This document shows, one piece after another, positions 34,135 through 42,900 of a stretch of DNA of 64,000 nucleotides. Position numbers and translations under genes: made by a program. Location of the stretch: assembly GCF_019083965.1 (NCBI RefSeq), contig NZ_JAHRCY010000004.1, positions 62,001 through 126,000 of the forward strand. Direction: 5' to 3'. The notes under the pieces were generated by a model. The model was not told the DNA's origin. It ran no database searches and saw only the letters and a list, made by a program, of their open reading frames with translations. This stretch comes from Catellatospora tritici. GTDB taxonomy: Bacteria > Actinomycetota > Actinomycetes > Mycobacteriales > Micromonosporaceae. How positions within the stretch are numbered: position 1 is the stretch's first letter; each line of letters begins with the position of its first letter.

Positions 34135-34420
34135 GGCGAGCAACGTAACAGTAGGCGACCCTGGCTGCAAGGTCTGGAAACCATCGTGAGATATTAAAAG
34201 GTTTGGCCGCAAAGGGTTTGGGGACGGCAAGCGGGCCGAGCGCGCCGCACCGCGCTCGGCATCCGGTATTCCCAGGTCAGCGGCCCGCGAAGGAGCCTTG
34301 CCGTCGATCAGTCTCGGAATTCACCACCTCGCAACATTCGCGGCTGTCGGCGGGTCGGTTGATGCCTGCCGGTCCGCCGCCGAAGGAGGGCGGCCCCGCC
34401 CGGAGCGGACCGCCGGGCTG
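34135..34420. other. Intergenic region upstream of the ABC operon, with a terminator-like hairpin
   Basis: This 286-bp region contains the presumed minus-strand promoter of the ABC operon: an AT-rich patch at 34185-34205 and TACTGTTACGTT just before GTG 34134. It also contains, next to the C39-like gene stop, an interrupted inverted repeat GGTCCGC/GCGGACC (34371-34377 and 34405-34411) around an inner GC-rich stem, probably that gene's terminator. No coding region is seen. Confidence 0.45.
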
Positions 34421-35425
34421 TCACCGCCGGTCCCGCAGCAGTTCCACCGCCTGTTCCAGCACCCGCTGCTCCACGTCCCGCATCCGGCTGAGCTGCTCCA
34501 CCTGGGCGGGGCCGAATTCGGAGGCCTTTCCGCTCATCTCGCGGAAGAGCATCCTGTTGCGCAGCTGGAACGCCTGCTTCTCCAGGGATCTGCCCTCCGT
34601 CGCCAGCTCGGCGAGGTCGTCGCCGAGCAGCTCCGCCATCCGGTCGAGCCGCTGCCGCATCAGCCGCTTGTGCTCCCACAGCACGTGCAGGAAGTGGATG
34701 CTGTACTCGGCTTTCCCGGCGACGTAGTCGGCCAGGTACTCCTGCAGCGGCGCGTAGGAGTCGATGCCGTAGCGGCGGGTCCAGGCCGGCTGGAACATCT
34801 CGAACGGGATGGACACGTTCGCGCCGTTGAGGTAGTCCTCGAACGACCGGCGTACGAGCCTGAAGTTGAAGTCGTAGCTCGCGTCCTGCCGCACGCGATA
34901 CAGGTAAACCTGTGGGCACCAGTTCGGGACGACGTCCAGGCTGCGATAGGCGAGCCTGAGCTGTTCGAAGCCGATGGTGGACCTGCGGATGACGTCCTCC
35001 TTGGTGAAGCCGAACGTCGAGAAGGTCCGCGCCGCGTCGTCCAGGCCGCACAGGAGGATGTCGTGCGAGCCGTTGCGGACCCCGTAGCCGGGCCGACTCG
35101 GCACGTAGTAGTCGTCGAGGTTGAGGTAGACGTAGTAGCCCGCGTCGATCGCGTCCCGGCAGAACCGCACCGGGTCGACCCCCGTGCCGTTGATCCAGTC
35201 CCGGTTGGCCCGGACCACCTCGAGCCACGGACTGATCGCATAGTCGTACAGGCAGAAGCAGAAGGGCACCGGCGAGCCGGGGCTCTCGTCGTAGGCGAGA
35301 TGGATGTAGTTGCTCAGAATCCAGTCCCGCGAGCGGTCGTCGGTGCCCATGACCGCCAGCGGGAAAGCGTAGAAGTGGTATCCGAAAGCGATCGGATCGG
35401 CGAGGGGGAGCTCCTTCGCGGTCAC
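34421..35425 (-). CDS. Cluster-associated protein with possible C39/BtrH-like N-terminal fold
   Basis: A 334-residue protein from GTG 35425, which follows AAAGGAG at ideal spacing. The N-terminal 170 residues (GYHFYAF, DAGYYVYLNLDDYYVP, GSHDILLCGLDDAARTFSTFGF) resemble the papain-like C39/BtrH fold found in NRPS and aminoglycoside clusters. In that fold a His in an SHD motif and a nearby Cys can form the catalytic or acyl-transfer site. Residues about 180-334 are mostly helical and charged (EHKRLMRQRLDRMAELLGDDL) and may form a coiled coil. If the fold is right, it may transfer an aminoacyl or peptidyl group from a carrier protein. This is inference from a weak motif match. It is last in the carbamoyltransferase operon. 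Confidence 0.5.
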   Translation of the reverse strand: MTAKELPLADPIAFGYHFYAFPLAVMGTDDRSRDWILSNYIHLAYDESPGSPVPFCFCLYDYAISPWLEVVRANRDWINGTGVDPVRFCRDAIDAGYYVYLNLDDYYVPSRPGYGVRNGSHDILLCGLDDAARTFSTFGFTKEDVIRRSTIGFEQLRLAYRSLDVVPNWCPQVYLYRVRQDASYDFNFRLVRRSFEDYLNGANVSIPFEMFQPAWTRRYGIDSYAPLQEYLADYVAGKAEYSIHFLHVLWEHKRLMRQRLDRMAELLGDDLAELATEGRSLEKQAFQLRNRMLFREMSGKASEFGPAQVEQLSRMRDVEQRVLEQAVELLRDRR

Positions 35426-35507
35426 GTCACTCCTTTGCCGGGATGTGCGCCGTATGGAATGGGGTCGTTGCGCCGCGGTGGCCCGCGGCGCGACGCAGGG
35501 CTGCCAC

Positions 35508-36476
35508 CTAGGCTCTGACCTGCGCCTGGCCGAAGCCGTGCTCGCGGCGCTCCGACTCCGGCCGCGCACGCGGCGCGCGGACCAGCACGCGCTTGAGCCA
35601 GCGGTCGGTTCCGTCGTAGCGGGCCCGGAACGAGCCACGGCCATGGACCGCGACATCGTTGTCGATGATCAACAGATCGCCCTGCTCCAGCTCGACGACG
35701 AAACTGGTCTCGTCCAGCTGCCGCCCCAGACGGTCATAGGCCTGCTGGAAGCCGTCGTCCTGCCCCAGCATTCGGGTGTACGTGGGGTCGTAGCGCAGAC
35801 AGAGCCTGCCGTCGCGGTGCCACAACGTCGCCATCCCCTGCGAGGTGCGACAGTCGGCCACGTCGTCCTCATAACTGGCGTCGGGAAAGATGACCAGCTT
35901 CGGCTCCGACAGCTCGGCGACGTGCTCGTCGCTCAGCTCGACCGCGCCCGCCGTGGCGATGCGGCTGCCCACGCCGTCGGGATTGCGCACGCAGGCCAGC
36001 AGCAGGAAATCGGCGCGGTCCGGATGGAACGCGTCCTCGGTGTGCCAGGTCAGCGGCGCGATGCTGCTGCCGCCCACCTGCACCGTCTCATACCCGGGTG
36101 CGGGCAGGATGTTGTGGACGATGTGGCCGTCCTGCTGGTTCTCCCAGCCGAAGACCTCGCCGTGCAGCGCCGCCACGATGGTGAGGCCGATGTCGAACCG
36201 GGCCGTGCGTTCGCGGTCCACGTCCTTCCAGTGCGTCGCGGTCGGTCCCTGCTCGCCGAAGGCGGCGAACAGACCCTTGACGACCCGGTAGCCTGCCCCG
36301 GGCCGGGGTGGGTGGGTCAGCCGGGTCAGCCGCGCCCGGGTCTGCGCGGGCAGCGCCGCGGCGGCCCGCGCCAGCACGGAGTCCGCGGTGACCCCGTCGG
36401 CGGCCAGGACACTGGCCGCGTGGACGAGCTCCCGGGCCAGCTCGTCCCGCTCGGTCTCGATGTCCAGAAGCGTCAT
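35508..36476 (-). CDS. VioC-like Fe(II)/2-oxoglutarate-dependent amino acid hydroxylase (1)
   Basis: A 322-residue clavaminate synthase-like oxygenase from ATG 36476 (GGAAAGG upstream). The metal-binding triad is visible as HTED in LTWHTEDAFHPDRADF and the distal His in AVHGRGSFRARYDGTDRWLKR; the Arg residues there bind 2-oxoglutarate. ENQQDGHIVHNILP and RNPDG are shared with VioC and AsnO, which hydroxylate free Arg or Asn at C3. At the position where VioC uses Asp residues to hold the guanidine, this protein reads RYDPTY, with only one Asp kept. It may thus take Arg, a modified Arg or another polar amino acid. It lies 25 bases downstream of the D-hydroxyacid dehydrogenase in the same operon. 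Confidence 0.85.
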   Translation of the reverse strand: MTLLDIETERDELARELVHAASVLAADGVTADSVLARAAAALPAQTRARLTRLTHPPRPGAGYRVVKGLFAAFGEQGPTATHWKDVDRERTARFDIGLTIVAALHGEVFGWENQQDGHIVHNILPAPGYETVQVGGSSIAPLTWHTEDAFHPDRADFLLLACVRNPDGVGSRIATAGAVELSDEHVAELSEPKLVIFPDASYEDDVADCRTSQGMATLWHRDGRLCLRYDPTYTRMLGQDDGFQQAYDRLGRQLDETSFVVELEQGDLLIIDNDVAVHGRGSFRARYDGTDRWLKRVLVRAPRARPESERREHGFGQAQVRA

Positions 36477-36501
36477 CGAACAGCCTTTCCGTTGCCGAGG
36501 T

Positions 36502-37449
36502 TCAATAACCTCGCGAGAGGTCGACGGTGTTGTCCAAGGGACGGGCGCGGCGATAGCGTTCGATCTGCGCCAGCAGCAACGCCAGGCAGCGCTCGTCGGT
36601 CTGCACGGTGCTGTCGGCGCAGTGCGGCGTGATGATCGTGTTGGGCAGGGCCCACAGTGGTGAGTCGGCCGCCAGCGGCTCGTCGTCGAAGACGTCCAGG
36701 GCCGCTCCGGCGAGGTGGCCGCAGCGCAGCGCGGCGGCCAGCGCGTCCTGGTCGACGACCGGACCTCTGCCGACGTTGACCAGGAAGGCGCCACCGGGCA
36801 GCAGTGCCAGCTCCCGGGCACCGATGAGACCGCGGGTCTGCTCGGTCAGCGGAGCCGCGATCACCAGGGCGTCCAGCTGCCCGAGAAACTCGGGTAACTG
36901 AGCCGTCCGGTACGTGCGGGCCACCTCGGCCACCGCCCCGGGGCCACGGCGCAGGCCGAGCACGACGGCACCCAGGGCCGTCAGCAGCCGGGCGGTAGAC
37001 CGGCCCAGATCACCGAGGCCGAGCACGCCGATGGTCTTGTGGCGGATCTCATCGGCCGCCACCGGCCGCCACAGCCGGTCGCGCTGCGCGTCGAGCAGTG
37101 TCGGCAGCCGCTTGTAATGGGCCAGCAGCAGCGCGGCGACATGCTCGGCGACAGCCGGGCCGTGGGTGCCGACGCCGTTGGTGACCACGACGCCACGGCC
37201 GCCCAGCGCAGCCAGCACCTGCGGCGGCACCCCGCTGGCCTTCGTGTGCAGCCACCTGAGGTTCTGCTGCGCGGCGACGAACCGAGCCAGCTCCCCCTCA
37301 TCGGCCTCCCACACCAGCGCCACGTCGAAGTCCGGTCCGTCGCCGAAGTCGTGGAGCTCGCCGTCCGGCCACGCCGTGGCGACCTGCTTGGCGACGGCCC
37401 GTGATCCGCCGTGGAACAGCCGTACGCGGGTGGGCCGATCGGCCGTCAC
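36502..37449 (-). CDS. D-isomer-specific 2-hydroxyacid dehydrogenase
   Basis: A 315-residue NAD(P)-dependent enzyme that interconverts 2-oxo and D-2-hydroxy acids. The Rossmann motif is GVLGLGDLG, and the catalytic Arg (NVGRGPVVDQ), Glu (DVFDDEPL) and His (TPHCADS) are all present. GTG 37449 overlaps the MbtH stop (GTGA). Placed inside an NRPS operon, it could prepare an alpha-hydroxy or alpha-keto acid building block. That is compatible with adenylation domains nearby that lack the alpha-amino-anchoring Asp. This link is inferred. Confidence 0.88.
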   Translation of the reverse strand: MTADRPTRVRLFHGGSRAVAKQVATAWPDGELHDFGDGPDFDVALVWEADEGELARFVAAQQNLRWLHTKASGVPPQVLAALGGRGVVVTNGVGTHGPAVAEHVAALLLAHYKRLPTLLDAQRDRLWRPVAADEIRHKTIGVLGLGDLGRSTARLLTALGAVVLGLRRGPGAVAEVARTYRTAQLPEFLGQLDALVIAAPLTEQTRGLIGARELALLPGGAFLVNVGRGPVVDQDALAAALRCGHLAGAALDVFDDEPLAADSPLWALPNTIITPHCADSTVQTDERCLALLLAQIERYRRARPLDNTVDLSRGY

Positions 37450-37655
37450 CGGGCACCCTGCGCGTGCCGGCGGACGCTGCGTGGCCGCAGGTCCGTCCAC
37501 ACCTGTCCGATGTGGTCGAGGCAGTCGCCACGGCTGCCCTCGAACCCGTCGCCGACCCAGCCCGCGGGTACGGGCTGCCCGGCCGGCCAGACGGAGTACT
37601 GCTCCTCGTCGTTCAGGACGACCAGGTACCGCTTCGATTCGTTGGGCTCGTTCAT
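37446..37655 (-). CDS. MbtH-like protein, NRPS adenylation partner
   Basis: A 69-residue protein with the family signature: LVVLNDEEQYSVWP, VPAGW, CLDHI and VWTDLRPRSVR, including the three conserved Trp. MbtH-like proteins bind adenylation domains and help them fold or activate. It is the only one in the window and probably serves the several A domains of this cluster. ATG 37655 has GAGGAG upstream. Its position in the carbamoyltransferase operon marks that operon as part of the NRPS pathway. Confidence 0.93.
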   Translation of the reverse strand: MNEPNESKRYLVVLNDEEQYSVWPAGQPVPAGWVGDGFEGSRGDCLDHIGQVWTDLRPRSVRRHAQGAR

Positions 37656-37689
37656 GCGGAACTCCTCGAGGTCGGGGCTGCGTTCGGAT

Positions 37690-39687
37690 TCACTCGACGA
37701 TCACCGGCTTCGGCAGCTGGTCGGCGTCCTTGATGAAGCAGGAACCCGGCCCGCCGTCGCGCCTGAAGGAGGCGGCGAGCGCCGCGAAGTTCTCGTCGCT
37801 GGTCAGGTAGTAGTCGGCCAGCTTGTTGACCATGTCGGGTGACGAGCCGCTGCCGCGGCGGATGTCCGGCGACCACGACAGCAGGAAGATCGCGGCTTCG
37901 GTGTAGCCGCGGTCCAGCCACTGCTGCCACATCGCGTCGCGGTCGGCCTCCTGACCGGCGAAGAAGCCCACGGCGCGCTGGCGGGGCCCGCCCGGCGGCC
38001 GCGCCCCGGGCGTCGGCTCGCCGCGCAGCTGGACCCGGCGCCCGCCCAGGTAGATCAGCCTGATGCCCTTGTTGACGCAGAACGTCAGCGCCTCGGCGGC
38101 GGTGTTGACGTTCGGCTCGCCCTTGTCGTTCAGCGACGTGTTGCACAGGATCGGCACGCCGGTCTTCTCGCGGAAGGCGTCGATCGCCCGGTACAGCAGG
38201 GGATTGGCTGCCGCGGTGACCGTCTGGTGGCGGGCGGTCCCGTCGAGGTGGACGATCGCCGGAACCCGGTCGGCCGCCTCCTCGCGCACCCGGACCGCCT
38301 CGAGCATGAACGGCGACGGGCGGTCCTGCTCGAACCACGCGCCGGAGTGCTCGGCCAGCACGATCGGTGCGACCGGGCGCCACCACTGGCGCTGCTTGTA
38401 GTGGTTGAGCATGTCCTTCACCTTCGAGGTGCGCGGATCGCCGAGCAGGCTCCGGGCGCCCAGCGCCCGCGGCCCGATCTCGGCGGGACCGTCCACCCAG
38501 GCCAGGACGTTGTCGGTGACGTCGGCGACGAACCGGTCCGCGGCGAACTCGCTGACGTCGGCCACCCACGGCGCGAACTCGGCCAGTGCCGCGTCCACGT
38601 CGCGCAGCGGCATGCCCTGGTACGGAGAGTCGATCAGCAGGTCCGCCCCGTCGAAGGCACCCGCGCCGTGCAGGCCCAGCAGGCCGAGTCCCAGCGCCTG
38701 CCCGGAGTCGTTGGCGCACGGCGGCGTCAGCAGACCCCGGAACTTGAACCGGTCCAGCAGCAGCGTGTTCGTGGGGCAGTTCAGCGCGAACCCGCCGCCC
38801 ATCGACAGGTAGGCGTCCTCGGTGCGTACCTCACCCAGTGCGCACAGCAGCTCGACGTTGTCGATCGCGATGAGGTCGCACGCGCGCTGGACGTGCTTCA
38901 TCACCGCGCTGCGGATGTTCTCCTCGCGGCTGAACGCGCTGTCCATACGGTGCTCGTCCAGCTGCTCCTCGGCCTCCTTGAGCAGCGACTCCACCAGCTC
39001 GAACGCCGTCTTCCACGGTGTCTCGCGGCCGCCCCGCAACCGCAGGGAGGCCACCGCCGCCTCGATGTCGAACGCGAACGCGGTGCGGCTGGCCGACGCC
39101 AGGGCCATGAGCGAACCGGGCTCCAGCCCGAACCTCGTCGACGCGGCGGTGTAGATCGGGCCGGGCGAGGCCACGGGCGCGAACGCCAGCTCGCCACGGC
39201 GGGACAGGCAGCCGGCGTACCAGTACCGCGGGCTGCGGGAGTCCAGCACGGTGTCCGGCGCCCCGTCCACGGCCATGCCGAGGATGGTCTCGTTCTTGAA
39301 CAGCGCGGTGTCCATGAGCAGCCCGCTGAACAGGTGCGACAGGCTGTGCACGGGGAACTGCTCCGCCCCGGCCGGAACGGTGATGGCCTGCGCGCGCGGC
39401 AGGCCGGGCGTCCCCCATACCGCGCTCATGTCCGCCAGGCTGAGCCCCTCCTCGGCCAGCAGCGCGTCGAGGAAGGCCCCCGCTCGGTCGTGGGTGTACA
39501 GCGGCCAGGCGTGGTGCTTCTGGCCGCTGACCCGCTCGACCTCCCACATGCGCGCCAGTTCGACTCGTCCGCGAGTGCGCCGCCACAGTGCCACGCAATG
39601 GTCGTGCCTGGCGGACAGGACCGAGAGTTCACCCGGTGGAATCAGGTAGCACGAAAGAAAGTATTCGGTGTCACGGCTGCTTTCCAC
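37690..39687 (-). CDS. NodU/TobZ-family carbamoyltransferase
   Basis: A 665-residue enzyme from GTG 39687 (AGGAG upstream). The N-terminal Kae1-like domain shows a His motif (HSLSHLFSGLLMD) at the metal/ATP site and LSMGGGFALNCPTN. The second half has the family hallmark DGPAEIGPRALGARSLLGDPR and PILCNTSLNDKGEP. Members use carbamoyl phosphate and ATP to form carbamoyl-adenylate and then O- or N-carbamoylate a hydroxyl or amino group (TobZ, CmcH, NodU, MmcS). The likely targets here are a hydroxylated amino acid or a sugar. The protein is longer than the usual 540-600, mainly through a C-terminal extension of about 90 residues. It heads a five-gene minus-strand operon divergent from the A-T-C-T NRPS gene. 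Confidence 0.88.
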   Translation of the reverse strand: MESSRDTEYFLSCYLIPPGELSVLSARHDHCVALWRRTRGRVELARMWEVERVSGQKHHAWPLYTHDRAGAFLDALLAEEGLSLADMSAVWGTPGLPRAQAITVPAGAEQFPVHSLSHLFSGLLMDTALFKNETILGMAVDGAPDTVLDSRSPRYWYAGCLSRRGELAFAPVASPGPIYTAASTRFGLEPGSLMALASASRTAFAFDIEAAVASLRLRGGRETPWKTAFELVESLLKEAEEQLDEHRMDSAFSREENIRSAVMKHVQRACDLIAIDNVELLCALGEVRTEDAYLSMGGGFALNCPTNTLLLDRFKFRGLLTPPCANDSGQALGLGLLGLHGAGAFDGADLLIDSPYQGMPLRDVDAALAEFAPWVADVSEFAADRFVADVTDNVLAWVDGPAEIGPRALGARSLLGDPRTSKVKDMLNHYKQRQWWRPVAPIVLAEHSGAWFEQDRPSPFMLEAVRVREEAADRVPAIVHLDGTARHQTVTAAANPLLYRAIDAFREKTGVPILCNTSLNDKGEPNVNTAAEALTFCVNKGIRLIYLGGRRVQLRGEPTPGARPPGGPRQRAVGFFAGQEADRDAMWQQWLDRGYTEAAIFLLSWSPDIRRGSGSSPDMVNKLADYYLTSDENFAALAASFRRDGGPGSCFIKDADQLPKPVIVE

Positions 39688-39962
39688 GTTGTCGTCTCCT
39701 GTCTGAACCTGGCTGTCCGTGCTTTCGGCAAGGACGACTCCGGTCGTCGAGAGCGCAGCATAGGCGGCGCGACGGGAGTAGGTCGACAGCAGCTCAGGCA
39801 GGGTGACTAAGCGAAACGTTGAGGCTCTGGCAATGGTTTGTTGAATTGCTTCTGCTCGATTTAGACAATTGGCCGCTCAGGTGCTCGGCGGTAGCCTCCT
39901 CGATGGACGAATGGCGTCCACTTGTTCAGTCTTGCTGGTCAAACGGGAGATGGAACAGCAGC
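39688..39962. promoter_or_regulatory. Divergent promoter region of the two main biosynthetic operons
   Basis: This 275-bp region between the carbamoyltransferase and the A-T-C-T NRPS contains the most AT-rich tract of the cluster (39834-39875). A candidate plus-strand promoter there is TTGTTG (39838-39843) with TAGACA (39862-39867) at 18 bp. Joint control of both operons from this site is likely but inferred. Confidence 0.4.
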
Positions 39963-42900
39963 ATGCGGATTACTCGGCGCAGTCTATGGGAAAGCTCTTC
40001 TCCAATCGTCGCGGGGAGTGTGCACGGGGCCTTCGAAATGCTGGCTTCGGCCGATCCGGACGCCGTCGCCGTGATGTCCGGAGAGGGTCGGCTGACATAC
40101 GCCGAGCTGGATGTCCTCGCCAACCGGCTGGCCCATCGGCTGGCCGAGTCGGGCGTGGGCCCGCAGTCGCACGTCGCGGTCCTGGCCGAACCATCGTTGT
40201 CGCTGGCCGTGGCGATCCTCGGGGTGCTGAAGGCCGGCGCGGCCTTCGTGCCGCTGGATGCCGGCTACCCGCCGCAACGGCTGGCGCATCTGCTCACCGA
40301 CTCGGGCGCGGCGGTCGTCGTCGCCCAGCACGACCTGGTGGACAAGGTCCCCGCCGTCGGTGCGCGGCTGGTCTCGCTGGATCCGTCCTGGCAGACCCTG
40401 GCGGGCGCCCCGGCCGAGCGGCCGAGCGTCGACGTGCCGCTGGACGGCGTGGCGGCCGTCTACTACACCTCGGGCTCGACCGGGTCACCCAAGGGCGTGC
40501 TGATCACACACCGTGGGCTGATCAACCTGGCCGAGGCCGCCGCCGGCGAGTTCGGGCTCGAACCGGGCGACCGCTTCCTGCAACTGGCCTCGATCAGCTT
40601 CTCCGCCGCGCTGGAGGAGATCTTCCCGCCGCTGCTGTGCGGCGCGACGGTGGTCCTGGCGGGCTACCGGCAGGCCCTGCCGACGGTCGAGCACTTCCTC
40701 GACGTGCTCAAGACCCAGCAGATCAACGGCTTCGAGATCACCACCGCGTACTGGCACCAGCTCGTGGACGAGCTGGCCGCCACCGGCAGCGCCGTGCCGG
40801 ACTCGGTCCGGTTCGTCGTGATCGGCGGCGACCGCGCCAAGGCCAAGCACGTGCTGGAATGGCGCAAGACCGAGATCCCGCTGATCAACGTGTACGGGCC
40901 CACCGAATCCACGGCCACCGCCAGCTACCACCACACGGCCAAGGAGTCGCCCCACGCCGACGGTCTGCTGCCCATCGGCCGGGCGATCGTAAACACGCAG
41001 TTGCACCTGCTGGACCAGGACATGGCGCCGGTACGCCCCGGCGACGTCGGCGAGCTCTACATCGGCGGCATCGCCCTGGCCCGCGGCTACCACGGCGCGC
41101 CGGCCAAGACCGCGGCGGCGTTCGTGCCGGACCCGTTCGGAGCTGTCGGCGGGCGCCTTTACCGCACCGGTGACCTGGCCCGCGCCCTGCCCGACGGGAC
41201 AGTCGAGTTCGTCGGCCGCAGCGACAACCAGATCAAGCTGCGCGGGGTACGGATCGAGCCGGCCGAAGTCGAGGTCGCGCTGCAGCGGCACCCGAAGGTC
41301 CGTCAGGCGCTGGTCACCATCTCGGCCGACGACGAACCCGAGGACCGGCACCTCGTGGCCTACCTGACCGCCGCCGACGCCGTCACGGACGCCCAACTGC
41401 GCGAACATCTGGCATCGATCCTGCCCGCCCACTCCATCCCCACGGTCTTCCTGACCCTCGACCAGATCCCGCTGACCCCCAACGGGAAGGTCGACCGCCG
41501 GGCACTGCCACCGGTGACGGCCTCGCGCGCTCGGCCGGACACCCCCTTCGTCGTCCCGCGACCCGGCACCGAGGCAGAGCTCGCCTCGCTCTGGCGCGAC
41601 GTCCTGAAACTGGACCGGGTCGGCAGCCGCGACGACTTCTTCGCGCTGGGCGGCAACTCGCTGCAGGCGGTGCGCATCGTCTCGATGGCCCGGCGCCGGT
41701 TCGAGGTCGGGCTGCTGCCCACCGATCTGCTGCAGGAGCCCACCGTCGCGGCCTTCGCCACGCGGATCGACGAACTGCGAGGCGAGCGGGCCGCCGACGG
41801 CACCGATGGTGTGCCCGACTGGGCCGCCTGGCGGGAACGGCGCCGGCAGGTCGAGCAGCAGCTGCGCGAGAAGACCGGCCAGGCCGGTGCCGGCCCGATC
41901 GCCGTGTCGCAGCAGAGCCTGTGGATGCTGAGCAAGTTCATGCCGCGCATCCCGCTCTACAACGAGGCGTGGCAGTGCCACCTGCGCGGCGTGCTGGACC
42001 TGTCCGCGCTCCGGCGGGCGCTGTCGGCGATCGCCGACCGGCACGAGACCCTGCGCACCCGCTTCGCGATGGTCGGCGGGCAGCCCGTCCAGGTCGTCGA
42101 CGACCAGTTCGACCTCCAGGTCGAACACCGCGACCTGTCCGCGGTCGAACCCGGCCGACGACTCGAGGTCGCCTACGCCGAACGCGACGAGCTGATCCTC
42201 GCCCCGCTGGACCCGGCCAAACCGCCGCTGGCGAAGGCATGGCTGTACCAGCTCGCCGCCGACGACCACCTGGCCGTGTTCGTCATGCACCACATCGTCT
42301 TCGACGGCATCTCCAAAGAGGTCTTCCTCGACGAGCTGGTCGCGCTGTACGAGGCGTACCGCACCGGCGCCGATCCGGCGCTGCCCGCCCTGCCGCTCAA
42401 CTACGGCGAGTTCGCGCTCTGGCAGCGCTCGCACCTCGGCGGCGCCACCCAGGACCGGCTGGTCGACTACTGGCGCCGCCGGCTCGCCGACCCGCCACCA
42501 CCGCTTCCGCTGCCCGTGGACCGGCCCGCTCCCGCGAGCCAGGACTACGCCGGTGCCAAGATCGTCGTGCCGCTGCCGTCGGAACTGCGCGACCAGGTGA
42601 TCGCACTGGCCCGCGCGGAGAGCGTGACCCCGTACATGGTCCTGCTCACCGCCCTGTACGGCCAGTTGCGCGGCAGCACCGGGTGCGACGACCTGTGCGT
42701 CGGATCGCCACTGGCCAACCGGACGCAACCCGGCCTCGATGCGCTGATCGGGTGCTTCATCAACTCCATCGCGCTGCGGGTCACGGTCGCCGGGGACCTG
42801 ACCTACCGCCAGGCCCTGGCCCGGGTACGCGCCACCTGCCTCGACGCCATCGACCACCAGGAGCTTCCGTTCGACAAGCTCGTGGAGGAGCTGCGGCCCC

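Noticed and set aside
37446..37655. Treating the 69-residue frame as a shadow of the neighbouring dehydrogenase
   Set aside because: All MbtH signature residues are present and the gene has its own ribosome site, so it was kept as real.
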